Assembly (NCBI RefSeq): GCF_023715565.1
Contig: NZ_JAMBOJ010000046.1
Location: 1-38,642, forward strand
Direction: 5' to 3'
DNA: 38,642 bases
From: Cytobacillus firmus
Lineage (GTDB): Bacteria; Bacillota; Bacilli; Bacillales; Cytobacillaceae
Shown: in pieces, positions 1 through 7,827 of the stretch
Position numbering within the stretch: position 1 is the first letter of the stretch
Layout of the letters: the number at the start of each line of letters is the position of its first letter
Made by a program: the position numbers and the translations under genes
Notes under the pieces: model-generated
Databases searched by the model: none
What the model saw: the letters and a program-made list of their open reading frames with translations, nothing else
What the model was told of the DNA's origin: nothing

Positions 1-27
1 GAATTCATTATAAATATTCTTACTCAT
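1..27 (-). CDS. 5' end of an unidentified gene running off the left edge
   Basis: Only nine codons are visible, reading M-S-K-N-I-Y-N-E-F on the minus strand. The ATG at 27-25 is preceded by a strong GGAGGA Shine-Dalgarno (complement of 34-39), so a real gene start is likely. It lies downstream of patA on the same strand, but the patA terminator separates them, so it is probably a separate transcription unit. Nine residues are too few to name a family. Confidence 0.6.
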
Positions 28-66
28 GAAAAATCCTCCGCCCTATTGATTAAATCTATTGAAACA

Positions 67-117
67 CAAAAAACCCCAGAAAGGGGCACTTTTTTATAAG
101 TGTCCAGTATCTGGGGT
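67..117 (-). terminator. intrinsic terminator after patA
   Basis: On the minus strand the 8-bp arms ACCCCAGA (110-117) and TCTGGGGT (73-80) pair. An additional imperfect inner stem lies around 84-104. The arms are followed by a run of T (complement of 68-73). It lies about 30 bases past the patA stop. Confidence 0.85.
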
Positions 118-148
118 ATAGTTCAATTGGGATTGGCTCCTTTTGTAT

Positions 149-1300
149 TTACACTTTAGCTTTCAGATACTTTTCAATCCTGTTAAGGCCTTCTGTCAAT
201 GTTTCCATGGAATAAGCAAAAGAAATACGGAAATAGCCTTCCCCATATGAGGAAAATGCACTGCCCGGAACTACTGCAACCCCTGCCTCTTCAACAAGTG
301 AAAGAGCGAATTCAAAGGAGTTCATAGAACCACCTGGAATTTTTATAAAAAAATAAAAAGCGCCATCAGGTTTGACTACATCCAGATTCATTTGTACTAA
401 TCGCCCATAAACATAGTCACGTCGCTTGGCATATTCCTGTCTCATCGGCACGGCGTCATCAATGCCGGCTGTTAATGCTTCTAGGGCTGCTAATTGAGAG
501 ACAGAAGCAGCACAAGTAACATTATACTGATGAACCTTCAGGATATGCTTTGCCAGATTAGCCGGTGCGAATAATAACCCAATACGCCACCCTGTCATTG
601 AATGAGACTTTGATAACCCATTAATTACGATTGTTTGCTCTCGTAAAATGGAAGCGATTGAGTGGTGGGTTTGATCATAGATCAGTTCGCTGTAAATTTC
701 ATCAGCAAGGATAAAGATATCTTTGCCCTTAACAAGAGCTGCAATTTGCTCAAGTTCCTCCAGCGTCAGGCTGACACCAGTCGGATTCGAAGGGTATGGA
801 AGAACTATGCACCTTGTTTTTTCACTCATATGTTCCGCGATTAAATCTGCAGTAAATCGGAACTTGTTTTTCGAAATATCACTATGAACCGGAACTGCAC
901 CGCAAAGTTGTATGATTGGCTCATATCCTGGATAGACAGGACCAGGCAGGATAACTTCCGATCCTTCGTCCAAAATTGTCCGGAAGGTAATATCAATTGC
1001 TTCACTCGCTCCCGACGTCACAATGACTTCAGATTCAGGGTTATATGTAAGGTTATGTTTTGTTTTTACAAAGGCAGCTGCAGCTTCACGCAATCGAATA
1101 TCGCCCGCATTATGTGTGTAGGAAGTAAAGTTTTCGTCGATTGCCTGTTTTGCTGCTTCTTTAACATGCAGCGGCGTAGGGAAGTCAGGCTGTCCAATTG
1201 TAAGAGAAATCATATCTTTGGTGCCGGCAACCATATTGAAAAACCTTCTGATTCCGGAAATTTCTATGTTCTTCACTCTTTTGTTGATTAAATGTTCCAA
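149..1300 (-). CDS. patA: N-acetyl-LL-diaminopimelate aminotransferase PatA
   Basis: This is a PLP-dependent class I/II aminotransferase of 383 residues, very similar along its whole length to B. subtilis PatA as I recall that sequence. It should transaminate the acetylated 2-amino-6-oxopimelate intermediate in the acetylase branch of lysine/diaminopimelate synthesis. Visible motifs are P-Y-P-S-N-P-T-G (about 168-175, N172), D-E-I-Y (D200, Y203) and the PLP lysine in G-L-S-K-S-H-S (K231). An in-frame GTG lies nine bases upstream, but it overlaps the GAGG Shine-Dalgarno. The TTG at 1300 has correct spacing and gives the family N-terminus M-E-H-L, so I chose TTG. The partner enzymes dapH and dapL are about 19 kb away on the other strand. 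Monocistronic, with its own terminator. Confidence 0.93.
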   Translation of the reverse strand: MEHLINKRVKNIEISGIRRFFNMVAGTKDMISLTIGQPDFPTPLHVKEAAKQAIDENFTSYTHNAGDIRLREAAAAFVKTKHNLTYNPESEVIVTSGASEAIDITFRTILDEGSEVILPGPVYPGYEPIIQLCGAVPVHSDISKNKFRFTADLIAEHMSEKTRCIVLPYPSNPTGVSLTLEELEQIAALVKGKDIFILADEIYSELIYDQTHHSIASILREQTIVINGLSKSHSMTGWRIGLLFAPANLAKHILKVHQYNVTCAASVSQLAALEALTAGIDDAVPMRQEYAKRRDYVYGRLVQMNLDVVKPDGAFYFFIKIPGGSMNSFEFALSLVEEAGVAVVPGSAFSSYGEGYFRISFAYSMETLTEGLNRIEKYLKAKV

Positions 1301-1360
1301 TGTATTCACCTCGCATCATCATACTGTTTATTCTAACACTTTGGCACAGCGGCAAACACC

Positions 1361-1398
1361 AAAAAATAAAACAGGCCCTGAGTTCTATTCAGAGCCTG
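1361..1398 (-). terminator. intrinsic terminator after the small Cys/His protein
   Basis: On the minus strand a 10-bp stem (1389-1398 with 1372-1381, one mismatch, 7-base loop) is followed by a T-rich tract (complement of 1361-1371). Confidence 0.8.
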
Positions 1399-1409
1399 CA
1401 ATAATATAA

Positions 1410-1613
1410 TTAGTATCCGTAATCCCAATCAACTTCATCTTCATGCCATAAAACCGGGGATACAGCACCAAAGTCGATTACTTTATTTTCTATATGACAA
1501 TGGCAATGTTTATCGCCGCATTGATCTTTCATTTCCTCAAACACAGAATGCTCCACATTTTCCAGAATCGTAACTTTATTTTCATCATGGTAAAGGATTG
1601 CTGTACCTTTCAT
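1410..1613 (-). CDS. small Cys/His-rich acidic protein, function unknown
   Basis: A 67-residue protein starting at the ATG at 1613. An AGAGGTG ribosome binding site sits nine bases upstream, and a GTG four codons earlier overlaps that site and was not used. The centre holds a cluster of three cysteines and three histidines (C-G-D-K-H-C-H-C-H), suggestive of metal binding. The C-terminus is acidic and aromatic (E-D-E-V-D-W-D-Y-G-Y). No signal peptide or membrane segment. It has its own terminator and a 260-bp upstream region. I believe similar short proteins occur in other bacilli, but I cannot assign a name or function. Confidence 0.75.
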   Translation of the reverse strand: MKGTAILYHDENKVTILENVEHSVFEEMKDQCGDKHCHCHIENKVIDFGAVSPVLWHEDEVDWDYGY

Positions 1614-1734
1614 GCCTGATTGCACCTCTTTTTTTATTTATGTAAAACCTTACTTTCTGCTTTACAGATTTATTTTATGCCCTACGTAAAGGGGTGTCTA
1701 CAGTGTTAGGAGAGTGTTCACAGAATAGTCAAGA

Positions 1735-1858
1735 TGAAAACGTTTTAAAAAAATAAATGGAAAAATAAATCAGTGTAAGATTTTACAATTAGTTGAATAT
1801 AATTCATTTAGAGATTAACATTAGTAGATAGTGGAAACTGTACTTATAGTTTATAAGT
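1735..1858 (+). promoter_or_regulatory. putative promoter region of the RDD gene with cre-like site and dyad
   Basis: A sigma-A-like -10 TATAAT lies at 1798-1803, with a weak -35 TGTAAG at 1774-1779 (18-bp spacer). Upstream at 1735-1748 is TGAAAACGTTTTAA, which matches the CcpA cre consensus except at one near-terminal position. Between the -10 and the gene is a 7-bp dyad, ACTTATA / TATAAGT (1842-1848 and 1852-1858). All are assignments by eye. Confidence 0.4.
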
Positions 1859-1890
1859 TTCCTGCGTAATTAATTTAAGGAGGTTATTAA

Positions 1891-2418
1891 GTGGAGACAT
1901 CTCTAGAGAAGCAGCCTTATGAAAGCCCAAAGGAATATAGCGGATTCTGGCTCAGATTTGCGGCCTATTTAATTGATTCTATTATTGTCGGAATTCCTCT
2001 TGCTATTTTGAGCATTGTCATTTTTTTGATCTTCTTTAGCACTTCTGACACTTTTAACATGATGATAAGTGATCCATCTTATATGGAAACAGAAATGAGC
2101 GATGATGAAGCTATTGCATTCATTGGAACATATTTTGGCGCACTTGGAGTAACATTTCTATTCAATCTTATTGTTGCTGTTGCCTATTTTGCAGGTATGC
2201 ATGCATCCCCATGGCAGGGGACTGTGGGCAAAAAGCTGCTGGGATTAAAAGTGACGGATTTAAATGGTGATCATATTTCTTTCTGGAGAGCAGTTGGAAG
2301 ATATTTTGCAATGGCCATTACTGGAATTTTCATTATCGGTTTTATTATTGCAGCTTTTACAGAAAAGAAACAGGCATTGCATGATTTGATCGCAGGCACA
2401 GTTGTTTTAAAAAAATAA
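1891..2418 (+). CDS. RDD family integral membrane protein
   Basis: A 175-residue protein with the RDD family signature. An Arg-containing first segment (F-W-L-R-F-A-A-Y-L-I-D) leads into TM1 (about 22-50). TM2 is at about 85-108. The loop G-K-K-L-L-G-L-K-V-T-D is followed by W-R-A-V-G-R and TM3 (about 137-160). RDD proteins are poorly defined; some have been linked to ion or compatible-solute transport, but nothing here fixes a substrate. The GTG start is chosen for the AAGGAGG site nine bases upstream. Flanked by its own promoter region and terminator. Confidence 0.85.
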   Translation: METSLEKQPYESPKEYSGFWLRFAAYLIDSIIVGIPLAILSIVIFLIFFSTSDTFNMMISDPSYMETEMSDDEAIAFIGTYFGALGVTFLFNLIVAVAYFAGMHASPWQGTVGKKLLGLKVTDLNGDHISFWRAVGRYFAMAITGIFIIGFIIAAFTEKKQALHDLIAGTVVLKK

Positions 2419-2431
2419 CTACAAAAAGAAG

Positions 2432-2463
2432 CTGTATGGCCTAGCTGCTATACAGTTTTTTTT
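2432..2463 (+). terminator. intrinsic terminator after the RDD gene
   Basis: Stem CTGTAT (2432-2437) / ATACAG (2450-2455) followed by eight T. Confidence 0.85.
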
Positions 2464-2529
2464 AGGATTAGCACTATAAAGGATTTATCTGCTGCATGCA
2501 GAATATATTTTTAGAAAGGGAGGGTGAAA

Positions 2530-2685
2530 ATGCAAAAGAATGGTATTATAAAATACTATGAATCATTTACAATGTGGCTTGAGTCTATAAAAGGGTTAGA
2601 CCAGGAAACGTAGCTAAAACCTGTTAAAGCCGGTAAACGGAGGGTTGCCGCAGTGCTGCCGGCATCAGGGTTTAAAATACGGTAA
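2530..2685 (+). pseudogene. remnant of a DinB/YfiT-like gene (N-terminal part only)
   Basis: A GGGAGGGTGAAA ribosome binding site leads into an ATG and a 27-codon frame ending at TAG (2611-2613). Past that stop the same frame stays open to 2685. Together it reads I-I-K-Y-Y-E-S-F-T-M-W-L-E-S, then L-D-Q-E-T-[stop]-L-K-P-V-K-A-G-K-R, then V-A-A-V-L. This matches the N-terminal pattern of DinB-like four-helix proteins (a W...L...eeeW..P...GKWS.aevi motif). The TAG sits where tryptophan (TGG) is expected. The remaining two thirds of the gene are missing; the next 37 bases lead to the MFS start. The family assignment is from memory. Confidence 0.5.
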
Positions 2686-2721
2686 AAGTCTCACTGTTTT
2701 TTACATGAAGGAGCTGATGGC

Positions 2722-4041
2722 ATGGAAATAGAAAAAACGGAGCTCAAGAAGCCGGGGAAATTTAATTCCCTGCGCCTGTATATGACCCTGCCGGTCGTAT
2801 CATGGGCACTATATGATTTTGCGAATACCATCTTTTCATCCAATATTAATACAATATTCTTTCCATTTTATCTGCAGGAAGTAATAGGGGAGAATGAAGT
2901 TTTAAATCAGATTGCAAGTACGTTTATATCTTATTCTAATGCATTGGCAAGCTTTTTTCTTGTCCTGTTTTCACCCTTGTTCGGAGTTATGATAGACAGG
3001 ACAGGAAGAAAAAAGAAATATATAGTGATTTTCACGTTAATTACTGTGATGGCAACGATATTGATGGGGGTTTTTGCATCCAGCCAGATTAGCGGGAAAG
3101 TATTCGGGCTGCCTGTTTACCTCGCCCTTGTTATTATTTGTTTTATCATTGCTAAGTTTTTTTACCATTCCAGTCTGGTTTTTTACGATGCAATGATTTC
3201 CGACTTGGGAACAAAGCAGGAAATTCCGCTGATATCAGGTTTTGGAGTAGCAGTCGGCTATATTGGCACACTTGTTGGCTTGACTGTTTATTTATTTGTA
3301 GGTGATGACGGTTTTCACGAATCTTTCATACCCTCGGCTATTTTATTTCTGGTGTTTTCTTTGCCGCTGTTTTTCTTTGTAAAGGATAAGCCTTATCAAC
3401 CAAAAGAAAAACAAACATTTTTATCAGGCTATAAGGATGTTTGGCAGACTTTTAAAGAAATGAGACATTATAAATCAATTTTCACTTTCATGATTGCTTA
3501 TTTTTTCTTAAATGATGCGATTGCCACCACGATAGCGATGATGGCCGTTTATGCAAAAACAATTGTCGGCTTTACCACTGGCAAATTCATTTTGTTATAT
3601 CTAGTTTCCACTGTGTCCAGTATAATTGGTTCATTTGTATTTGGGTATATAACCAAGGCTATAGGGGCAAATAAAGCGGTTAAGTATGTTGGAATCCTTC
3701 TTCTTATTGCATTGGCAATTGCCGTTGGCGCTGTCAATGAAGCAATGTTCTGGGTTGCAGGCAGCATGTTTGGCGTTGCCCTTGGTTCAATGTGGGTAAC
3801 CACAAGGACGTATATTGTGGAATTAACTCCTGAAAATAAAAGAGGACAGTTTTTTGGTTTGTTTGCATTTTCAGGAAAAGTATCATCCATTATTGGTCCG
3901 CTCATTTACGGAAGCATTACCCTGATATTCGCAAGCTATGGAAACATTGCGAGCAGAATGGCTTTAGGCTCATTAATGATTTTGACCATAATCGGACTGC
4001 TCGTTCATTCAAAAATAAAAGATGACAGCATTCCTGAATAA
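2722..4041 (+). CDS. MFS transporter of the UMF1 (Atg22-like) type
   Basis: A 439-residue polytopic protein with about 12 membrane segments. The N-terminal W-A-L-Y-D-F-A-N-T motif (about 28-36) is characteristic of the UMF1/Atg22-like branch of the major facilitator superfamily. The cytoplasmic loop D-R-T-G-R-K-K-K (about 92-99) is the usual MFS motif A region. The C-terminal half contains T-R-T-Y-I-V-E-L-T-P-E and R-G-Q-F-F-G-L. Yeast Atg22 exports amino acids from the vacuole; the bacterial substrates are unknown. The ATG at 2722 follows GAAGGAGC. Own terminator downstream. The leader upstream carries the DinB-like remnant, so the promoter may be the one that once served that gene. Confidence 0.85.
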   Translation: MEIEKTELKKPGKFNSLRLYMTLPVVSWALYDFANTIFSSNINTIFFPFYLQEVIGENEVLNQIASTFISYSNALASFFLVLFSPLFGVMIDRTGRKKKYIVIFTLITVMATILMGVFASSQISGKVFGLPVYLALVIICFIIAKFFYHSSLVFYDAMISDLGTKQEIPLISGFGVAVGYIGTLVGLTVYLFVGDDGFHESFIPSAILFLVFSLPLFFFVKDKPYQPKEKQTFLSGYKDVWQTFKEMRHYKSIFTFMIAYFFLNDAIATTIAMMAVYAKTIVGFTTGKFILLYLVSTVSSIIGSFVFGYITKAIGANKAVKYVGILLLIALAIAVGAVNEAMFWVAGSMFGVALGSMWVTTRTYIVELTPENKRGQFFGLFAFSGKVSSIIGPLIYGSITLIFASYGNIASRMALGSLMILTIIGLLVHSKIKDDSIPE

Positions 4042-4066
4042 GCGTACACCTTGTATAGAATTCCAG

Positions 4067-4093
4067 AAGCAGGCCTCTCCGGGCTTGCTTTTT
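4067..4093 (+). terminator. intrinsic terminator after the UMF1 transporter
   Basis: Nine base pairs (4067-4075 with 4082-4090, one G-U) ending in a T run. Confidence 0.75.
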
Positions 4094-4289
4094 ATTGTTT
4101 TAGCATTACAGAATACCGCTGTTTAATTAGGTCATATGATATGAAATATTAAATTTTAATAAGAAATATTACCCATTCATGGTATATTAATAGAGATAAA
4201 GAATCAAATGGCATGTGCTCTACTATAGAAGACATAATTTGAAGCACCGAATTAAGATATAGACAGATGAAAAAGGAAGGGCGAAAAAA

Positions 4290-5195
4290 GTGGATCAGAA
4301 AAAAGGCATCTTACTTGAAAGCGGAACAAATGAACTCGAAATTGTTGAATTTTCGATAGGCAGAAATAAATTCGGCATTAATGTGATTAAAGTGAAGGAA
4401 ATTATAAACCCTGTACAGGTCACTCCTGTCCCTCATTCTCATAGAAATATAGAAGGAATCATTGAACTGAGGGGTGAGGTTCTTCCTGTAGTGGATGTAG
4501 CTTCTTCATTGAATATGGCTACATCGGAAACCCCCCAGCAGGATAAGTTTATTGTTACAGAGTTTAATCAGCAAAAAATTGTTTTTCATGTTCATAATGT
4601 TTCTAAGATTCATCGTATTTCCTGGAACCAAATTGAAAAACCATCTGAAATGTACCAGGGGCAAGAAAGCCAGGTTATCGGAATCATAAAGCTTGGTCAA
4701 GAAATGGTCCTGCTGCTTGATTTTGAAAAAATGGTCACAGAAATTAACCCTGATTCAGGGATTAGCATTCAGAAGGTGCAAAAGCTTGGAAAGCGTGAAA
4801 GATCTGATAAGAAGCTGATTATTGCAGAGGATTCTCCATTATTAAGAAAGCTTTTGAACGATACATTAAATGAAGCGGGCTTTTCCCGGATTGAATTTTT
4901 TGAGAACGGTTATGAGGCGTATGAATATCTGCATTCTTTAGCTGAATCCGGGCGGAATGTCACTGATGAAGTACATCTCATGATCACTGATATCGAAATG
5001 CCGCAAATGGACGGGCACCACCTCACAAAGAAGGTGAAAGATCACCAAATGCTTGCAGACATCCCGGTAATTATTTTTTCTTCATTGATTACCGAAGACC
5101 TTCGCCATAAAGGACAAATGGTTGGGGCAGATGCACAGGTGAGCAAGCCTGAAATTGCAGAATTAGTGCTATTGATTGATCAGCATGTGTTATAA
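4290..5195 (+). CDS. cheV: chemotaxis coupling/adaptation protein CheV
   Basis: A 301-residue protein with a CheW-like domain (about 15-155, including I-E-L-R-G-E-V-L-P-V-V-D) and a C-terminal response-regulator receiver domain (about 173-300). The receiver keeps the acidic pair E180/D181, the phospho-acceptor D234 in I-T-D-I-E-M-P, and K286 in S-K-P. CheV couples chemoreceptors to the CheA kinase, and phosphorylation of its receiver supports adaptation. The GTG start follows GGAAGGGCG with good spacing. It sits alone between an MFS gene and convergent ykyB, as in B. subtilis. A possible extended -10 (TGGTATATT, 4180-4188) lies about 100 bases upstream. I found no convincing sigma-D promoter. 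Confidence 0.95.
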   Translation: MDQKKGILLESGTNELEIVEFSIGRNKFGINVIKVKEIINPVQVTPVPHSHRNIEGIIELRGEVLPVVDVASSLNMATSETPQQDKFIVTEFNQQKIVFHVHNVSKIHRISWNQIEKPSEMYQGQESQVIGIIKLGQEMVLLLDFEKMVTEINPDSGISIQKVQKLGKRERSDKKLIIAEDSPLLRKLLNDTLNEAGFSRIEFFENGYEAYEYLHSLAESGRNVTDEVHLMITDIEMPQMDGHHLTKKVKDHQMLADIPVIIFSSLITEDLRHKGQMVGADAQVSKPEIAELVLLIDQHVL

Positions 5196-5207
5196 GGCAT
5201 AACAAAA

Positions 5208-5232
5208 AAGCTGGAATTTTTCATTCCAGCTT
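5208..5232. terminator. bidirectional terminator between cheV and ykyB
   Basis: A perfect 10-bp stem AAGCTGGAAT / ATTCCAGCTT with a 5-base loop, flanked by an A run on the left and TTTAATT on the right. It serves both convergent genes. Confidence 0.9.
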
Positions 5233-5235
5233 TAA

Positions 5236-5703
5236 TTAAAAATAACTTTCTCCTAATTTCTTAAATACTGGTTTTTGATAGCGCTGTTTTTTTTCATTCG
5301 GCGGGCTATTAAGTTCTTTTAGTCCTGTATATGACATTAGCAATTTTTTCGCTGCATTAAGTGATAAGGAGGACTTAGGATTTCGGACGAAGGAGTCCAG
5401 CTTGCCCAAATGGGGAAGCTCAGAAAAATCCTCTTTAGAGGGCGGGAGATGGAAAGAGTAGTTCCCGCACTTTACAAGAACATCTGATTGCTGCTGGCTA
5501 TTTTTAGGATTGCCGGAATAGTGCAGTCCTGCTTTTTGGGCTTTACCTTCTTTGATCAGCTTGTGCAGAGCATCATGCTTTAATTTATACAAAAATTTAG
5601 GACTAGGTGCTGTCTTTGCATGGCGGTTAACGGTGAAGATAGCTTGAGAGAGGTTTTCAACCGTTGGCTGCAGAGGGGGATAATGTTTCTTATCAGAATT
5701 CAA
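5236..5703 (-). CDS. ykyB: conserved YkyB family protein
   Basis: A 155-residue protein of the Bacillus-specific YkyB family, function unknown. Conserved stretches I recognise are L-Q-P-T-V-E-N-L-S near the N-terminus, V-N-R-H-A-K-T-A-P, S-Q-Q-Q-S-D-V-L, Y-S-F-H-L-P-P-S-K-E-D-F and the C-terminus F-K-K-L-G-E-S-Y-F. The frame extends to an ATG at 5721, but that ATG overlaps the AAAGGAGA ribosome binding site. The TTG at 5703 is correctly spaced and matches the family length of about 154. Transcribed from a clear promoter just upstream and ending at the terminator shared with cheV. Confidence 0.9.
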   Translation of the reverse strand: MNSDKKHYPPLQPTVENLSQAIFTVNRHAKTAPSPKFLYKLKHDALHKLIKEGKAQKAGLHYSGNPKNSQQQSDVLVKCGNYSFHLPPSKEDFSELPHLGKLDSFVRNPKSSLSLNAAKKLLMSYTGLKELNSPPNEKKQRYQKPVFKKLGESYF

Positions 5704-5742
5704 ATTCCAATCTCCTTTCATATTTTAAAGGGATATAATTAT

Positions 5743-5771
5743 ATTATACCCCTTTTAGTCAATAAAACCAA
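5743..5771 (-). promoter_or_regulatory. ykyB promoter
   Basis: On the minus strand -35 TTGGTT (5766-5771), a 17-bp spacer and -10 TATAAT (5743-5748), about 40 bases before the TTG start. Confidence 0.65.
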
Positions 5772-5799
5772 CTTAGGATAGGGTTTATATAAGAAAGGC

Positions 5800-7082
5800 T
5801 TATCCATCCAACTGCTTTCCGTTTATGGACTGGAAGGATCCTGATTTTTTCCATATAACTGTGAACATAGTGAAGCCTAATAATGTCGTTGCCATGCCTG
5901 CGCCAATCATAACAAGAGAGACACCCAGCTGTTTGGCAAGAAGAGCTCCGGCTGCAGGTGCTATAAGCATGGAAAAAGTCTGCACGGACATGGCGGCAGC
6001 AGATACTCTGCCCATCATTTGCTTCGGTGTTTCAGATTGAAGAACATAGCCGTAGGGGACAGATTCTCCCGCCCCTAAGAGGCCTAAAAGACATGCACCG
6101 ATTATCCAGGCCAATTGTGGTAAATTAAGAAAACCTAATCCTCCAAGCCCAACTGCTGCTATAAAAATGCCACTCAATATGGCTGAAGAACTCATTAAAT
6201 GGATGGGTTTCCGGTTCCACCCTGTCCATTGGCCCAGCAAAAGTGAACCCGCAACACTTCCTGCTCCCACTGCACTTATCAGCAAACCAAAATTCCCCTC
6301 ATTAAATCCAATCTGCTTTGCAATAAAAACAAATAAACCATCATAAAGGAAAATAATGAAAAACGCTGCAGAAGAAAGAATGATCGAGATCTTTAAAAGG
6401 GGAGTATGAAGAATATGTTTGATGCCTTCGGAAAAATCCTTCCAAAATTCTCCTTTTGTTTTTTGACCTCCAGCCATTTTTTTATCTGACTCTTCAGATG
6501 ACTTTAAGCTGGGAAGAAACAGCAGGAAAATAACAGCTATAAAGAATCCTGCTGCTTCAAACAGAAAAGGACTTTTGGGTCCAAAAACAGCTATAATCCC
6601 TCCTCCTAATGCAGGCCCAGCAATTTTCATCGTGTTGACTGAAAGCTCTGGCTCAGAGTTACTGCTTCAGGCAGCATGCTTTCAGGTACAATCATTCGGA
6701 TGGCACTCTGCCTTGCAGGATCATAAAGTGCTGATACGGTTCCCTTTAAGAATACAAATAATAGGAGAATGTATAGGTTAGGAGCGTAAAATAAACCTGC
6801 TACAAAGACTATTCTTAGAAGGAGGCATACAATCATAACTGTTTTCTTGGGCATTCTGTCTACAAACACACTTGCAAATGGGCCAATGATGACCCAGGGA
6901 AGACCGAGAACTATTATTACTGAGGCAATTGCGGTTTCATCTAGACCCCAGTGATAAGCGACAATAACCTGCAAAGCAATTAAATCCAGCCAGTTCCCCA
7001 AGTCTGAAAATAACTGGGCTCCAAAAAGTGCGCGAAAGGACTTTAGCTTGAGCGGTTTAAAAATACCTGATTTCGCTGTCAA
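5800..7082 (-). pseudogene. MFS exporter gene split into two frames
   Basis: Two overlapping frames together encode one 12-helix major facilitator exporter of about 427 residues. The first (7082 to 6627, 151 aa) starts at a TTG overlapping the upstream regulator's stop by four bases. It carries about four membrane segments and ends ...L-S-Q-S-F-Q-S-T-R. The second (6630 to 5800, 276 aa) begins M-K-I-A-G-P-A-L-G-G-G, which is the conserved MFS motif that should directly follow. The junction reads CGATGA, so stop and ATG overlap. Removing two bases, or adding one, restores one frame. The layout (PadR regulator plus adjacent MFS gene) suggests a drug or toxin exporter of the MFS_3/macrolide-efflux type. 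It could be a mutation, a sequencing error or a coupled two-part protein. No strong terminator seen downstream. Confidence 0.75.
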
Positions 7083-7687
7083 TTCCCCTCATCCCCTCCA
7101 ATGGCCATCCTTCTTCTGTTTAGAAGCTTTTCTGTATTGCCATGAGGATCCTGGCCATCTGGTAAGTTATCTTTTTGAAGCGCTTCGATTGATTCATCGA
7201 TCCATTTAATTTCTGTTTCCAGCTTCATTTCTGCATATCGAATCGAGAGAGTGCCAAGCTTGCTGATATATGAATATCCATTCTTCGGCCACTCTTTTAC
7301 GAATTTAAGAATATCTGAAGCTTCTTCTTTTCTTTTTAATAAGTGGCTGATTAACACTTCATTATCCATATCTTCATGCCATGTTGACATCTTCATTAGC
7401 AATTCGTCTTTAATAACTGGGAAAGAAGGAGGTGCCTTCAGCCAATTTTCAAACTCTTTCCAGCCTTTAGCAGTAAGCTCATACATTTTTTTCTTCCTTC
7501 CTTCGTCTTCCTGTTCGATTGCATAGATAAATCCTTCTTCCTCAAGCTTTTTTAATTTCGGGTATATGCTCCCATAGCTCATTCCCCAATAAAGACCAGC
7601 AGCTTTGTGTTCAAATTCTGATTTAATCTGGTATCCTGTGCTGGGCCAAAAGCTTAGTACAGCAAGGATGGTATGTTCTATAGACAA
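7079..7687 (-). CDS. PadR family transcriptional regulator
   Basis: A 202-residue protein. The N-terminal winged helix (about 1-85) has the PadR pattern L-S-F-W-P-S-T-G-Y-Q-I and M-S-Y-G-S-I-Y-P-K-L-K-K-L-E-E-E-G. The C-terminal half (about 90-180) is helical, as in the Vir/AphA-like dimerisation domain of PadR-s2 proteins. PadR proteins typically repress an adjacent exporter or detoxification gene and release on ligand binding. The TTG at 7687 is preferred over an upstream ATG at 7726, because GGAGAGG is eight bases before it and the family N-terminus begins just there. Its stop overlaps the exporter start (TTGA), so the two are translationally coupled. Tandem dyads immediately upstream suggest autoregulation. 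Confidence 0.9.
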   Translation of the reverse strand: MSIEHTILAVLSFWPSTGYQIKSEFEHKAAGLYWGMSYGSIYPKLKKLEEEGFIYAIEQEDEGRKKKMYELTAKGWKEFENWLKAPPSFPVIKDELLMKMSTWHEDMDNEVLISHLLKRKEEASDILKFVKEWPKNGYSYISKLGTLSIRYAEMKLETEIKWIDESIEALQKDNLPDGQDPHGNTEKLLNRRRMAIGGDEGN

Positions 7688-7717
7688 TATTGCCTCTCCT
7701 TCCAATGTATCAATACA

Positions 7718-7747
7718 ATATATCAAGATGATATATCAATATGATAT
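7718..7747 (-). promoter_or_regulatory. tandem dyad operator upstream of the PadR gene
   Basis: A perfect 8-bp inverted repeat ATATATCA-AGA-TGATATAT (7718-7736) overlaps a second one, ATATCA-ATA-TGATAT (7733-7747). The half-sites recur with a 13-base step. It lies 30-60 bases before the PadR start and would cover the promoter. Its AT-rich composition fits known PadR operators, which often contain ATAT/TGAT-like half-sites. Confidence 0.65.
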
Positions 7748-7827
7748 GTCTTGTTGGCAAATAAATCAACAAAAAATAAAAAACTTTCGCAATTTTTAAG
7801 CGAAAGATTTTTAAAGTACGAACGTCT

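Noticed and set aside
884..1291. 135-codon plus-strand frame inside patA
   Set aside because: Antisense to a full-length aminotransferase with all catalytic motifs; no start signals.
4100..4289. Sigma-D motility promoter for cheV
   Set aside because: No TAAA plus GCCGATAT-like pair at correct spacing; only a weak extended -10.
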